From assembly GCF_004101245.1 (NCBI RefSeq), contig NZ_SCIN01000001.1, positions 510,784 to 574,783 of the forward strand: DNA of 64,000 nucleotides. Direction: 5' to 3'. The notes under the pieces were generated by a model. That model ran no database searches. It was given only the letters and a program-made list of their open reading frames with translations, and had not been told where the DNA came from. This stretch comes from Sphingomonas sp. UV9 (lineage in GTDB: Bacteria; Pseudomonadota; Alphaproteobacteria; Sphingomonadales; Sphingomonadaceae). Shown piece after piece: positions 45,455-54,479 of this stretch (its first letter is position 1; each line of letters starts with the position of its first letter). The position numbers were made by a program, and so were the translations under genes.

Positions 45455-46171
45455 TCAGTCGTGCGTCCGCGCCTGCCACGTCGCATGCTCGATCCGGTGG
45501 ACCTTCGCCAAGTGATCCGTAATCGCATCCAGCTCCTCCGACGGCACGTTCGTCGCCACCAGGGTCACCGCAATCTCGACCCGGCCCTCGCCGCGCTCCG
45601 TCACGTCGCGCTCCGCCACCTGCAAGTGCATCGCCTCGAGATGCTTCACCACCAGGTCGCCGATCGGCCCGGCATCCGCCGCCGCCGCGGTCACCATCAC
45701 GCTGTAGGTGGCCTCAATCGTCCGCCCCTCGGTCGGTATCCGGTTGATCCCGTCGACCAGCGGCCGGAGCGCGGTGTTCGCCAGCAGCACGACGAAGGTC
45801 AGCAACCCCGCCTCCGCGATCATGTCGCTGCCCGCGCAAGACCCCACCGCCGCCGAGCACCAGAGCGTCGCCGCGGTGTTCAGGCCGCGGACGTTCATCC
45901 CCTCCTTCATGATCACGCCCGCGCCGAGGAAGCCGATCCCCGACACGACATTGGCGATGATCCGGATTGACTCGACGTCCCCGCCCAGCCGCTGCCCGAG
46001 ATCGACGAACGCCGCCGATCCGAGCGCGACCAGCGTGTTCGTCCGCAATCCCGCCGTCCGCTGGCGATATTGCCGCTCCGCCCCGATCAGCGTTCCGAAC
46101 ACGAACGCGGCGGCATAGCTCACCGCCGTGTCGAGGAACGGCCAGAGGTGAAACGTCTCGACGAACCGCAC
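45455..46171 (-). CDS. MgtC/SapB family inner-membrane protein
   Basis: A 238-residue protein. Four to five hydrophobic helices fill the first 140 residues, with the family core GTLIGAERQYRQRTAGLRTN and VVSGIGFLGAGVIMKEG. A soluble C-terminal ACT-like domain (about 160-238) follows. MgtC proteins support growth in low magnesium and, in pathogens, survival in macrophages by modulating ATP synthase; the role in a free-living bacterium is unclear. The start is GTG 46171, six bases after the stop of the S9 peptidase gene, so co-transcription is likely. Confidence 0.9.
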   Translation of the reverse strand: MRFVETFHLWPFLDTAVSYAAAFVFGTLIGAERQYRQRTAGLRTNTLVALGSAAFVDLGQRLGGDVESIRIIANVVSGIGFLGAGVIMKEGMNVRGLNTAATLWCSAAVGSCAGSDMIAEAGLLTFVVLLANTALRPLVDGINRIPTEGRTIEATYSVMVTAAAADAGPIGDLVVKHLEAMHLQVAERDVTERGEGRVEIAVTLVATNVPSEELDAITDHLAKVHRIEHATWQARTHD

Positions 46172-46177
46172 CGGCGT

Positions 46178-48499
46178 TTACTTTACCGGCGCCGACGCCC
46201 CCTCGGCGGGAACCGGCTTGTCCTTCACCGTCCGGTCAAGGAAGTTCAGGATCGTCCCCCAGACATGCTCGCTGATCCCCGGCCCCGACACGCGGTGCGT
46301 ATAGCCGGGGTAGAACATCATCTCGAACGGCGTCGCCGTCGCCTGCATCCGTGCGGCCACCTTGGTCGAATTGTCCAGGAACACATTGTCGTCCGCCATG
46401 CCGTGGATCAGCAGCAGCGGATCGACGATCCTGTTCGCCTCCTCGACCGCCGCCGACGTGGAATAGCTCGCCGGATCCTTCGCCGGATCGCCCAGATACC
46501 GCTCGGTATAATGCGTGTCGTACAGCTGCCAGTCGGTCACCGGCGCGCCCGAGACCGCCGCCGCATACACGCCCGGCGTCTTCTCCAGCATCTTCAGCGA
46601 CATGTATCCGCCATAGGACCAGCCATAGGTCGCGATCTTGCTCGGCTCGACGAACGGCAGCGACTTCAGATAGTTCGCGCCCGACAGCTGGTCCTCGACC
46701 TCGACCGTGCCCATCGCATGATAGATCTGGTCCTCGAACGCCTTGCCGCGATTGTACGAGCCGCGATTGTCGATCTTGAAATAGATCCAGCCGCGATCGA
46801 CCAGATATTGCGGCAATCCGCCCTGCCAGCCGCGCGTGACCTGCTGGCCGGTGCCGGGCCCGCCATAATGTTCGAAGAACACCGGGTATTTCTTGCCGGG
46901 CTCCAGCGGCGGTGTGATCATCTCGTAATAGAGCGTCATGCCGTTCTTGGCCTTCAGCGTCCCGAACTTGGTCTCCTGATGGCTCTGCAGATACGGGTAA
47001 TAGGGATGCCCCTCGACCACCGCATTCTCGTTGATCCACGACAGCCGCTTGCCCGTCGCGTCCGCCAGATAGACCTGCGTCGGCTGTTTGGGGTTCGAGC
47101 GCGAGATGATGAACCGGCTCGCGGCCGCATCCATCGTCGCGCTGTTCCACCAGCCCGCCTCCGTCAGCTTGGTGATCACGTTCGGCTTGGCGACATCGAC
47201 CGAATAGAGCTGCTGCTCGAGCACGTCGTCCTTGTTGCCGAGGAAGAACAGCCGTCCCTTGGCTTCATCGACCCCCACCAGATCGGTGACGACCCAGTCG
47301 CCCTTGGTCATCTGCGTCCACTTGCCCGACGCGAACCGGTAGAGATGCCCATAGCCGCTGCGCTCGGACCGCCAGATCATGCTGCCGTCCTTGAGCACGT
47401 GGTACGCATCGGACAGATTGAGCCAGCTCTTTACGCCCGATTTTTCGGTAAACAGGACTGTGGACTTGCCCGTCGCCGGATCGACGCGGAGCATCTCCAG
47501 CAGTTTCTGGTCGCGGCTCTGGCGCTGGACGAGGAGCATCCGGCCGTCCGGCGTCCAGTCGACGCGCGCGAGATAGATGTCGGGGTTGGTGCCGAGGTCG
47601 ACCTTCACCTGCCCCGAGCCGTCGGGCTTCATGATATAGAGATCGACGAGCACGTTGGGCGTGCCGGCCGCCGGATAGCGCTGCTCGTACACCTTGGTCC
47701 CGGTCGCGCCGATCGACGCGCGCGTCGCGGTGTGGACGGGCGCCTCGTCGAACCGCTCGACCGCGACGTAGCGCTCGTCGGGCGACCACCAGTATCCGGT
47801 GCGGCGATCCATTTCCTCCTGCGCGACGAACTCCGCCTCGCCGAAATGCACGGTGCCGCCGCCGCCTGTCGTGACGGCGCGGGCGGCGCCACCCCCCAGT
47901 GGCTGGACGAAGACGTTCTGGTCGCGCACGAACGAGACGAAGCCACCCTTGGGGCTGACCACCGGGTTCAGTTCGCCGCCCGGCGTGTTGGTCAGCCGCG
48001 TCACCTTGCCGTCGAGGCTTGCCAGATACAGGTCGCCGTCGAGCGGCACGAGGATCGACTTGCCGTCGGGAGCCCAATCGTACGCGACGATGCCCTTCTG
48101 TCCGCCGATCCGCGCGCGCTCGCGCTGCATCTTCTCGGCTTCGGTCAGTTCGGCGCCGCTGCCGACCTTCTTCGAATCGACCAGCATGCGTGCCTGGCCG
48201 GTTGCGGTGTCGACCGCCCAGAGATCGAAACGCTCCTTCTCGTCGTCGCGGTTGCGCAAGCTCGTCAGCAGCGTGCCGTCCGGGGACAGCCGTACAGCGC
48301 GGGGCTGCGATCCCGACAGGTCCGGATTGCCGAACACGCGGGCCATCGTCAGGTCGCCGGGCTTGGCGGCCTCGACCGGCCTCACCGGGTCGGGCGCGGG
48401 CGTTGCTGCCACAGGACCGGGGGCGGGCGTCACCTGATCAGCAGCCATCGCGGCAGTTCCGACCGAAGCAAGCGCAAGCCCGAGCAACCATGTTCGCAT
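46178..48499 (-). CDS. Secreted S9 family dipeptidyl peptidase (DPP IV-like)
   Basis: A 773-residue prolyl-oligopeptidase-family enzyme. A signal peptide (MRTWLLGLALASVGTAAMA) precedes a Pro-rich linker. The beta-propeller domain spans about 50-500, with the DPP IV glutamate motif in FVAQEEMDRRTGYWW. The catalytic domain has the nucleophile GWSYGGYMS, the Asp in LLIHGMADDNV and the His in PGYTHRVSG. It removes N-terminal X-Pro dipeptides in the periplasm. It heads an operon with the mgtC-like gene. Confidence 0.94.
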   Translation of the reverse strand: MRTWLLGLALASVGTAAMAADQVTPAPGPVAATPAPDPVRPVEAAKPGDLTMARVFGNPDLSGSQPRAVRLSPDGTLLTSLRNRDDEKERFDLWAVDTATGQARMLVDSKKVGSGAELTEAEKMQRERARIGGQKGIVAYDWAPDGKSILVPLDGDLYLASLDGKVTRLTNTPGGELNPVVSPKGGFVSFVRDQNVFVQPLGGGAARAVTTGGGGTVHFGEAEFVAQEEMDRRTGYWWSPDERYVAVERFDEAPVHTATRASIGATGTKVYEQRYPAAGTPNVLVDLYIMKPDGSGQVKVDLGTNPDIYLARVDWTPDGRMLLVQRQSRDQKLLEMLRVDPATGKSTVLFTEKSGVKSWLNLSDAYHVLKDGSMIWRSERSGYGHLYRFASGKWTQMTKGDWVVTDLVGVDEAKGRLFFLGNKDDVLEQQLYSVDVAKPNVITKLTEAGWWNSATMDAAASRFIISRSNPKQPTQVYLADATGKRLSWINENAVVEGHPYYPYLQSHQETKFGTLKAKNGMTLYYEMITPPLEPGKKYPVFFEHYGGPGTGQQVTRGWQGGLPQYLVDRGWIYFKIDNRGSYNRGKAFEDQIYHAMGTVEVEDQLSGANYLKSLPFVEPSKIATYGWSYGGYMSLKMLEKTPGVYAAAVSGAPVTDWQLYDTHYTERYLGDPAKDPASYSTSAAVEEANRIVDPLLLIHGMADDNVFLDNSTKVAARMQATATPFEMMFYPGYTHRVSGPGISEHVWGTILNFLDRTVKDKPVPAEGASAPVK

Positions 48500-48748
48500 C
48501 CTGTAGACTCCGTGGGATCACTCCGCCGGATAAAACCGCCGGCCCGAAGATGTTCGGTGGCGCGTTATCGCGACGGCATGCGACGACGTAAAGGGCGCAT
48601 CGCAGCGCAAACCTTAACTTGGCTTGTCCCCGATCCGCGACCACCAGCGAATTACCCTGCCGTAAACCTCGTCTTTACGCGGTTCGTTTAAAGAGAAGGG
48701 CGAGAACATTTCCGTGGCGACCCTTCCACGGTGCAGCACATCTGGAGC

Positions 48749-49429
48749 ATGATTATTTCGACCGTGGCACCCGAGGGCAATGGCCCAGTTGGCGAGCGCA
48801 GCGCCTGGCAGGCGCTCGTCCGGCTGGCCGAGGCCGACGGCAGCGCGGCACATCCCCATTATCGCCGCCTGATCGCTGGTGGCCAGCCACCGCGCAACCT
48901 GTCCGACGCGGTGCACGCGCTGTGTTCGGTACACGGCGACCATCCCGGCATGGTCGCCGATGTTTTGGCGCATGCGGCCCAGCCCGAAGCACAGGACTGG
49001 CTCGGCGCCGCTGCCAGCGGGTTCGTCGACGAACGGACCTATCTCGCGCTGCTCACCGCCGCTGTCGGCCCGCTGCCCTCGACACCCGGCCAGGCGGAAA
49101 CCGAATCGGCGCTGGTCGGCGAACGCCACGCACTTGAAATGCTCGCACGATCCGACCGACGCGGCTGCGCGACCGGCGCGGTTGCGGCGCTGTTGCTCGA
49201 TTGGGGTGCGATCCGGTTGATGCTCGGTGTCGCAGCAGAGCGGTTCGCCCTTGCCGTACCCGCACCGAACTTCCCATCGGACACCGAAATCGAGGCGCTG
49301 ATAGCGGCGCTCGGCACTTCCCCGGCCACGCAGCGCGCCATCCTGTTCGGCGCGCAACAGCTGTTCGCGCAGCACCGCGGCCTGTGGTCGCTGCTCGAAG
49401 CCCGTGCGAGTGCCCGCGGCGACCTGTAA
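48749..49429 (+). CDS. Conserved-looking protein of unknown function
   Basis: A 226-residue soluble protein, rich in Ala and Leu, predicted mainly helical, without signal peptide or membrane helix. No known motif is recognised. ATG 48749 is three bases after GGAG; GTG 48731 further up is the alternative. It lies 67 bp upstream of the MoxR gene on the same strand and may be its first operon member. A perfect inverted repeat (CCGTGG 48712-48717, CCACGG 48726-48731) precedes it. The long, uninterrupted frame and codon pattern support a real gene. Confidence 0.7.
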   Translation: MIISTVAPEGNGPVGERSAWQALVRLAEADGSAAHPHYRRLIAGGQPPRNLSDAVHALCSVHGDHPGMVADVLAHAAQPEAQDWLGAAASGFVDERTYLALLTAAVGPLPSTPGQAETESALVGERHALEMLARSDRRGCATGAVAALLLDWGAIRLMLGVAAERFALAVPAPNFPSDTEIEALIAALGTSPATQRAILFGAQQLFAQHRGLWSLLEARASARGDL

Positions 49430-49496
49430 CCTGCTTGCGCCAACCCGCGAACACCCTCTATCCATACCCGGTATTCAGAACCGGACGGGATATCGC

Positions 49497-50351
49497 ATGA
49501 AGCGCTTCGAGGGCACCCAGAGCTACGTCGCGACCGACGATCTGAAGGTCGCGGTCAACGCCGCGGTCACGCTGCGCCGTCCGCTGCTGATCAAGGGCGA
49601 ACCCGGCACCGGCAAGACCGTGCTCGCCTACGAGATCGCGAAAGCGCTCGGCGCGCCGCTGATCGAGTGGAACATCAAGTCGACCACCAAGGCGCAGCAG
49701 GGCCTCTACGAGTACGACGCAGTTGCCCGCCTCCGCGACGGCCAGCTCGGCGACGAACGCGTCCACGACATCGGCAACTATATCCGCAAGGGCAAGCTCT
49801 GGGAGGCGTTCACGCAACCCGCCCCGCCCGTCCTGCTGATCGACGAGATCGACAAGGCCGATATCGAGTTTCCCAACGACCTGTTGCAGGAACTCGATCG
49901 GATGGAATTCCACGTCTACGAGACCAAGGAAACCGTCCGCGCGGTCGAGCGCCCGATCGTCATCATCACCAGCAACAACGAGAAGGAACTGCCCGACGCG
50001 TTCCTCCGCCGCTGTTTCTTCCACTATATCAAGTTCCCCGATCGCGGGACGATGCAGGCGATCGTCGACGTCCACTTCCCCGGCATCCAGAAGATCCTCG
50101 TCAGCAAGGCAATGGACCTGTTCTACGACGTCCGCGACGTGCCTGGCCTGAAGAAGAAGCCGAGCACCTCCGAGCTGCTCGACTGGTTGAAGCTGCTGCT
50201 GCACGAGGACATGCCGCTCGAGGTGCTCCAGAACCGCGACCCGACCAAGGCGATCCCGCCGCTGCACGGCGCGCTGCTGAAGAACGAACAGGACGTGATG
50301 CTGTTCGAGCGCCTCGCGTTCATGGCGAAGCGGCAGAAGAACCAGGGGTAA
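49497..50351 (+). CDS. MoxR-type AAA+ ATPase
   Basis: A 284-residue AAA+ ATPase. Walker A is GEPGTGKT (residues 34-41), Walker B VLLIDEIDKAD, sensor 1 IITSNNEKELPDAFLRRC. The family works as a chaperone, together with a VWA-domain partner, in metal insertion or assembly of envelope and enzyme complexes (CoxD/CoxE, RavA/ViaA). The matching VWA gene is present but 4.1 kb downstream, after three other genes on the same strand. ATG 49497 is chosen since the upstream part overlaps the previous gene's region and lacks family sequence. Confidence 0.92.
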   Translation: MKRFEGTQSYVATDDLKVAVNAAVTLRRPLLIKGEPGTGKTVLAYEIAKALGAPLIEWNIKSTTKAQQGLYEYDAVARLRDGQLGDERVHDIGNYIRKGKLWEAFTQPAPPVLLIDEIDKADIEFPNDLLQELDRMEFHVYETKETVRAVERPIVIITSNNEKELPDAFLRRCFFHYIKFPDRGTMQAIVDVHFPGIQKILVSKAMDLFYDVRDVPGLKKKPSTSELLDWLKLLLHEDMPLEVLQNRDPTKAIPPLHGALLKNEQDVMLFERLAFMAKRQKNQG

Positions 50352-50387
50352 GGACGCCCTTAACCATCGCACGGCATAGCGTCCGGG

Positions 50388-51851
50388 ATGCTGGACACGT
50401 TGCCGCTCTCGCCGAAAACCCGCGCCCGGCAGGCCTCGGCGCTCGCCGTGATCGTCCTGTTGGGGTTCGGCCTGCGGATCTGGGGGGCGCGCGGCGGGCT
50501 GTGGGTGGACGAAGCGTGGTCCGCACAGTTCGTCGCGGAGACGGGGTCCGTCTGGGGAATATTCTGGCGGATCAACCACGACAACAACCACTATCTCAAT
50601 AGTTTGTGGATCCTGCTGGTCGGTCCCCATGCGCCGCCCCTGCTGATCCGCACCCTCTCGATCGTAACCGGCACGGCGTCGATCGCGGTTGCCGCCGCAA
50701 TCGGCTGGCGGCGCAGCGTGGCGACCGGGCTCATCGCAGCGACGCTCTTTGCGGTATCGCCGATCCTCGTCGCGTACGGGGCGGAAGCGCGTGGCTATGG
50801 CCCGATGCTCCTTGCGCTGCTCCTGTCGATTCTCGCAATCGATCGATGGCTCGACCGTGGCGAGGAACCGCCCCCCGCCTGGACGCTTGCCGCGCTGACC
50901 CTCGCGGGGATGCTCGCACAATTCACCTACGTCTTCGCGCTCGCCGCATTCGCCGGCTGGATCGTCATGGCCCGGGGCCGCCACGCTTCGATCGACGCCG
51001 CGGTTGCTACCGCGGCCCGCACGCTGGGGCCCTCGCTCGCCGTCCTTGCTCTCGTCGTCGCGTTCGTCATGGCCGCGGCGTCCGCCAGCATCACGGGCTT
51101 TCAAGCGGGCGGCTATCCGGACTTTGCACCAGCCGCGTTCGCCGACGTCCTTGCGGAAACCATCGCCTACACACTGGGCCTCGCGTGGCCCACCACGGCG
51201 GCGACGATCGTCACCACCCTGGTCGCGATCCTGGCGATGGCGCTGCGATCGCCCCCCGACCGGCGCGCCTTCTATCTGTTCGCGACGATCGCCTTCCCGC
51301 TTGTCCTTGGCATCGCGCTTTGGCGGATCGGCAATGCAGGCTTCGCACGCTATTATCTGGTCGCGGTCGTCGGGCTGCTGCTGCTGCTGGCAGACACCGC
51401 GGGCGCCGCGATCCGGCGGGGCGGTTGGCACAAGGTCGCGGCAATCGTCCTGGCCTTGGTCGTGGTTGGCGCAAGCCTCTACCGCGATGCCACGCTGGCG
51501 ACGGCGGCGCGGGGTGATCCCGGTCTGGCGATCGCCGAAATGCGCACACGCCTCCCCCGCAGCGCGAGCGTCGTCGTCGATTCGATCCGCCCAGTCCCGG
51601 TTCTCGACATCGCAGCCCGCAGCACGGGATATCCGCTAACGATCCGCCAAGATTGCACCGACCCCACCGCGCCCGCCGCCTTCGCGTTCGTCGATCTCGA
51701 CCCGAAAACACGCCCCGCCGCTGCCCTCGCGCGCTGCGCGAGCCGGTACGACTTCGTCCGCGCCGGTCGCCACCTTGCCTTGTCCGGCCTGGACTGGGCG
51801 CTCTACGCGCGCGCCGACCTGCCCGAAAAACGTGGCAGGCGCCTGCGTTAA
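50388..51851 (+). CDS. GT-C type membrane glycosyltransferase (GT39/ArnT-like)
   Basis: A 487-residue protein with about ten hydrophobic helices. After the first helix comes GGLWVDEAWSAQF with the Asp41-Glu42 pair that marks the catalytic loop of ArnT/PMT-type enzymes, which move sugars from polyprenyl carriers to lipids, proteins or glycans outside the inner membrane. A soluble C-terminal region (about 380-487) follows. Acceptor and sugar are unknown. It starts 36 bp after the MoxR gene. Confidence 0.85.
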   Translation: MLDTLPLSPKTRARQASALAVIVLLGFGLRIWGARGGLWVDEAWSAQFVAETGSVWGIFWRINHDNNHYLNSLWILLVGPHAPPLLIRTLSIVTGTASIAVAAAIGWRRSVATGLIAATLFAVSPILVAYGAEARGYGPMLLALLLSILAIDRWLDRGEEPPPAWTLAALTLAGMLAQFTYVFALAAFAGWIVMARGRHASIDAAVATAARTLGPSLAVLALVVAFVMAAASASITGFQAGGYPDFAPAAFADVLAETIAYTLGLAWPTTAATIVTTLVAILAMALRSPPDRRAFYLFATIAFPLVLGIALWRIGNAGFARYYLVAVVGLLLLLADTAGAAIRRGGWHKVAAIVLALVVVGASLYRDATLATAARGDPGLAIAEMRTRLPRSASVVVDSIRPVPVLDIAARSTGYPLTIRQDCTDPTAPAAFAFVDLDPKTRPAAALARCASRYDFVRAGRHLALSGLDWALYARADLPEKRGRRLR

Positions 51852-51899
51852 CCATAGGACGAAACCTGCCAGTCACCGTCCGTTTCGTATCCGGGAAGC

Positions 51900-52466
51900 A
51901 TGAAGCGAATCCCCCGAGCGCTCCTCACTTTGGCTCTTGCCGCCGCTACGACGACCGGTGCCCAGGCCCGTTCACTGCTCGATTATGTCGGCCAGTGCGT
52001 ACCGTTCGCGCGCGCCGCGTCGGGGATCCAGATCTACGGTGACGCCTGGACGTGGTGGGGGCAGGCGGACGGCAAGTACGAACGCACGCACAAGCCCAAG
52101 GAAGGCGCGGTGATCGTCTTCGCCAAGACGACCCGCCTGCCGATGGGGCATGTCGCGGTGGTCAGCCGGGTGGTCGAGAAGCGCGTCGTGATGCTGACGC
52201 ATGCCAACTGGTCGCGCCAGAACGGCGAGCGTGGTCACGCCGAGCAGGACGTCACGCTGTTCGACGTGTCGCCGCGGAACGACTGGAGCGACGTGAAGGT
52301 CTGGTACAAGGACGTCGACGGGCTCGGCGGCGGGGTCTATCCGGTCTACGGCTTTATCTACGGCAAAGCGCATGCCGCGCCCGAACTCACCAGCCGCAAC
52401 CCCGATTATGTCGGTGCGCTGATCGACGCCTACGTGCCGGTAAGCGGCGGCCCGATCGCGCGCTGA
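51900..52466 (+). CDS. Secreted CHAP-domain amidase/peptidase
   Basis: A 188-residue protein with a signal peptide (MKRIPRALLTLALAAATTTGAQA). The CHAP domain shows the catalytic Cys33 in GQCVPFARAASG, His84 in PMGHVAVVS and a polar third residue in THANW (Asn103). CHAP enzymes cut peptidoglycan cross-bridges or the amide bond to MurNAc. A periplasmic cell-wall role is inferred. The start has GGGAAGC just upstream. The gene is the third of the MoxR-VWA run, 48 bp after the glycosyltransferase gene. Confidence 0.85.
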   Translation: MKRIPRALLTLALAAATTTGAQARSLLDYVGQCVPFARAASGIQIYGDAWTWWGQADGKYERTHKPKEGAVIVFAKTTRLPMGHVAVVSRVVEKRVVMLTHANWSRQNGERGHAEQDVTLFDVSPRNDWSDVKVWYKDVDGLGGGVYPVYGFIYGKAHAAPELTSRNPDYVGALIDAYVPVSGGPIAR

Positions 52467-52553
52467 CCCGTTATGCGCTGACCCGTCGGCGGGGATTGCC
52501 GCCACCCGCCAAACCGTGCCACCACCGTCTGCGAAAAGACGGTGAGGATGACG

Positions 52554-54467
52554 ATGCGGTTCAAGGCTTTCACGACGATCACGCTGGCCTTGCTCGCGAC
52601 CTCGGCCCCCTCCGCGATCGGGGCGCAAAAGGAAAAGGCCCCGCCCCCCGGCGGCGATATCCCCGCGAAGTTCGTCCCCGCCAACGCAAGCTTCGATTTC
52701 GAGCGCCGAGAGGTCGATATCCCGATGCGCGACGGCGTGACGCTCCACGCGGTCATCGTCCAGCGCAAGGGCCTCACCGACGCGCCGATCCTGCTCCAGC
52801 GCACGCCCTACAACGCCGAGAGCGTCGCCAGCCGCTCGTCGAGTTCCAGCGGCGCGATGACGCTGCGCGCGTCCGATTCGATGGTCTTCGACGCCGGCTA
52901 TATCCGCGTGTTCGAGGACGTCCGCGGCAAGAACGGCTCGAACGGCGCCTATATCAACGAACGCCCGCTGATCGGCCCGCTCAACACAACCAAGGTCGAC
53001 CACTCGACCGACGCCTACGACACGATCGACTGGCTGGTGAAGAACCTCAAGAACAGCAACGGCCGCGTCGGCATCATCGGCGGCAGCTATGACGGCATGA
53101 TGGCGGCGATGGCGCTGGTGAACCCGCACCCCGCGCTGAAGGCCGCGGTGCCGATGAACCCGGTGATCAACACTTGGAAGGGCGACGACGACTTCCACGG
53201 CGGCGCCTTCCGCCAGATCGGCTACGACTATTATTACAGCCAGGACGCCGCCAAGGGTGAAGCCGGCGACCTGTGGCGCGACGCGTATGACGATTACGAC
53301 ACCTTCCTGCGCGCCGGGTCGGCCAGCGCATTCGTGAAGAGCCGCGGTCTGGAGCAGCTCCCCTTCGTCCGCCGCCTCCACGATCACCCGGCGTACGACG
53401 CGTTCTGGCAGGGCCAGGCGCTCGAGACGATCCTGCCCAAGCAGAAGCAGACCGTGCAGACGCTCTGGGTCGCCAGCCAATGGGATCAGGAGGATATCTA
53501 CGGCGCGGTCGCGGCCTATGAGGCGGTGTCGAAGGTCGATCCCGACCACGTCAACCACCTCGCGCTCGGTCCCTGGGCACATGGCGGCGCGAACGGCGAC
53601 GGCTCGACGCTGGGCGCGATCCGCTTCGATGCCGACACCGCGCTCTGGTTCCGCAAGAACGTCCTGCTGCCGTTCCTCGACGGCGCGCTGAAGACCGGCG
53701 GTACGCCCGCGCCGCTCGCCCCGGTTACCGCGTTCCAGACCGGCGCGAACCAGTGGCAGACGCTCGCCGGCTGGCCGAACTCCACGGACACGCAGAAGCT
53801 TTATTTCCAGCCCGCCAGCGGCCTCGCGGCCACCGCGCCCACGACGGACGGCCATGACGACTATATCTCTGACCCCGCCAAGCCGATCCCGTACCGCCTC
53901 CGCCCGATCCGCCCGACCTACGCGACCGGCTCGACCTGGCGGCAATGGCTGGTCGACGACCAGCGTCCGTTCTCCGATCGCACCGACGTCCTGACCTACC
54001 AGACACCGCCGCTGACCAGCCCGGTCGCGATCGCCGGCTCCCCCGTCGCGGACCTGATCGCCAGCACCACCGGCACCGACGGCGATTTCGTGGTGAAGCT
54101 GATCGACGTCTACCCCGCCGAATATTCCGACAAGCCCGAGATGGGTGGCTACCAGCTCGCCGTCTCGATGGACATTCTGCGCGGCCGCTACCGTGACAGC
54201 TTCGAGACGCCGACCCCGATCGTCGCCGGCCAGCCGACGCATTTCCGCGTGGTCCTGCCCAACGCCAACCACGTCTTCCTCCCCGGCCACCGCATCATGG
54301 TGCAGGTCCAGTCCAGCTGGTTCCCGCTCTACGACCGCAACCCGCAGACCTATGTCCCCAACATCTTCGACGCGAAGCCCGCCGACTATCGCAAGGCGAC
54401 CATCAGCGTCTTCCACTCGGCCGCCCAGCCCAGCGCGATCGAACTGCCGATCGCCGCGGCCAAGTGA
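52554..54467 (+). CDS. Secreted CocE/NonD family hydrolase (X-Pro peptidase S15-like)
   Basis: A 637-residue serine hydrolase. A signal peptide is followed by the S15 core: RDGVTLHAVIVQRKG, the nucleophile elbow GGSYDG (Ser178) and the His in GPWAHGG. The C-terminal jelly-roll domain (from about 430) includes PVADLIASTTGTDGDFVVKLIDV. Relatives act as X-Pro dipeptidyl peptidases, acyl esterases or glutaryl acylases; the true substrate is open. Three start codons lie close together; ATG 52554 has GAGG six bases upstream. The VWA gene begins 12 bp after its stop, implying tight co-transcription. Confidence 0.9.
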   Translation: MRFKAFTTITLALLATSAPSAIGAQKEKAPPPGGDIPAKFVPANASFDFERREVDIPMRDGVTLHAVIVQRKGLTDAPILLQRTPYNAESVASRSSSSSGAMTLRASDSMVFDAGYIRVFEDVRGKNGSNGAYINERPLIGPLNTTKVDHSTDAYDTIDWLVKNLKNSNGRVGIIGGSYDGMMAAMALVNPHPALKAAVPMNPVINTWKGDDDFHGGAFRQIGYDYYYSQDAAKGEAGDLWRDAYDDYDTFLRAGSASAFVKSRGLEQLPFVRRLHDHPAYDAFWQGQALETILPKQKQTVQTLWVASQWDQEDIYGAVAAYEAVSKVDPDHVNHLALGPWAHGGANGDGSTLGAIRFDADTALWFRKNVLLPFLDGALKTGGTPAPLAPVTAFQTGANQWQTLAGWPNSTDTQKLYFQPASGLAATAPTTDGHDDYISDPAKPIPYRLRPIRPTYATGSTWRQWLVDDQRPFSDRTDVLTYQTPPLTSPVAIAGSPVADLIASTTGTDGDFVVKLIDVYPAEYSDKPEMGGYQLAVSMDILRGRYRDSFETPTPIVAGQPTHFRVVLPNANHVFLPGHRIMVQVQSSWFPLYDRNPQTYVPNIFDAKPADYRKATISVFHSAAQPSAIELPIAAAK

Positions 54468-54479
54468 GGACGTAACCCC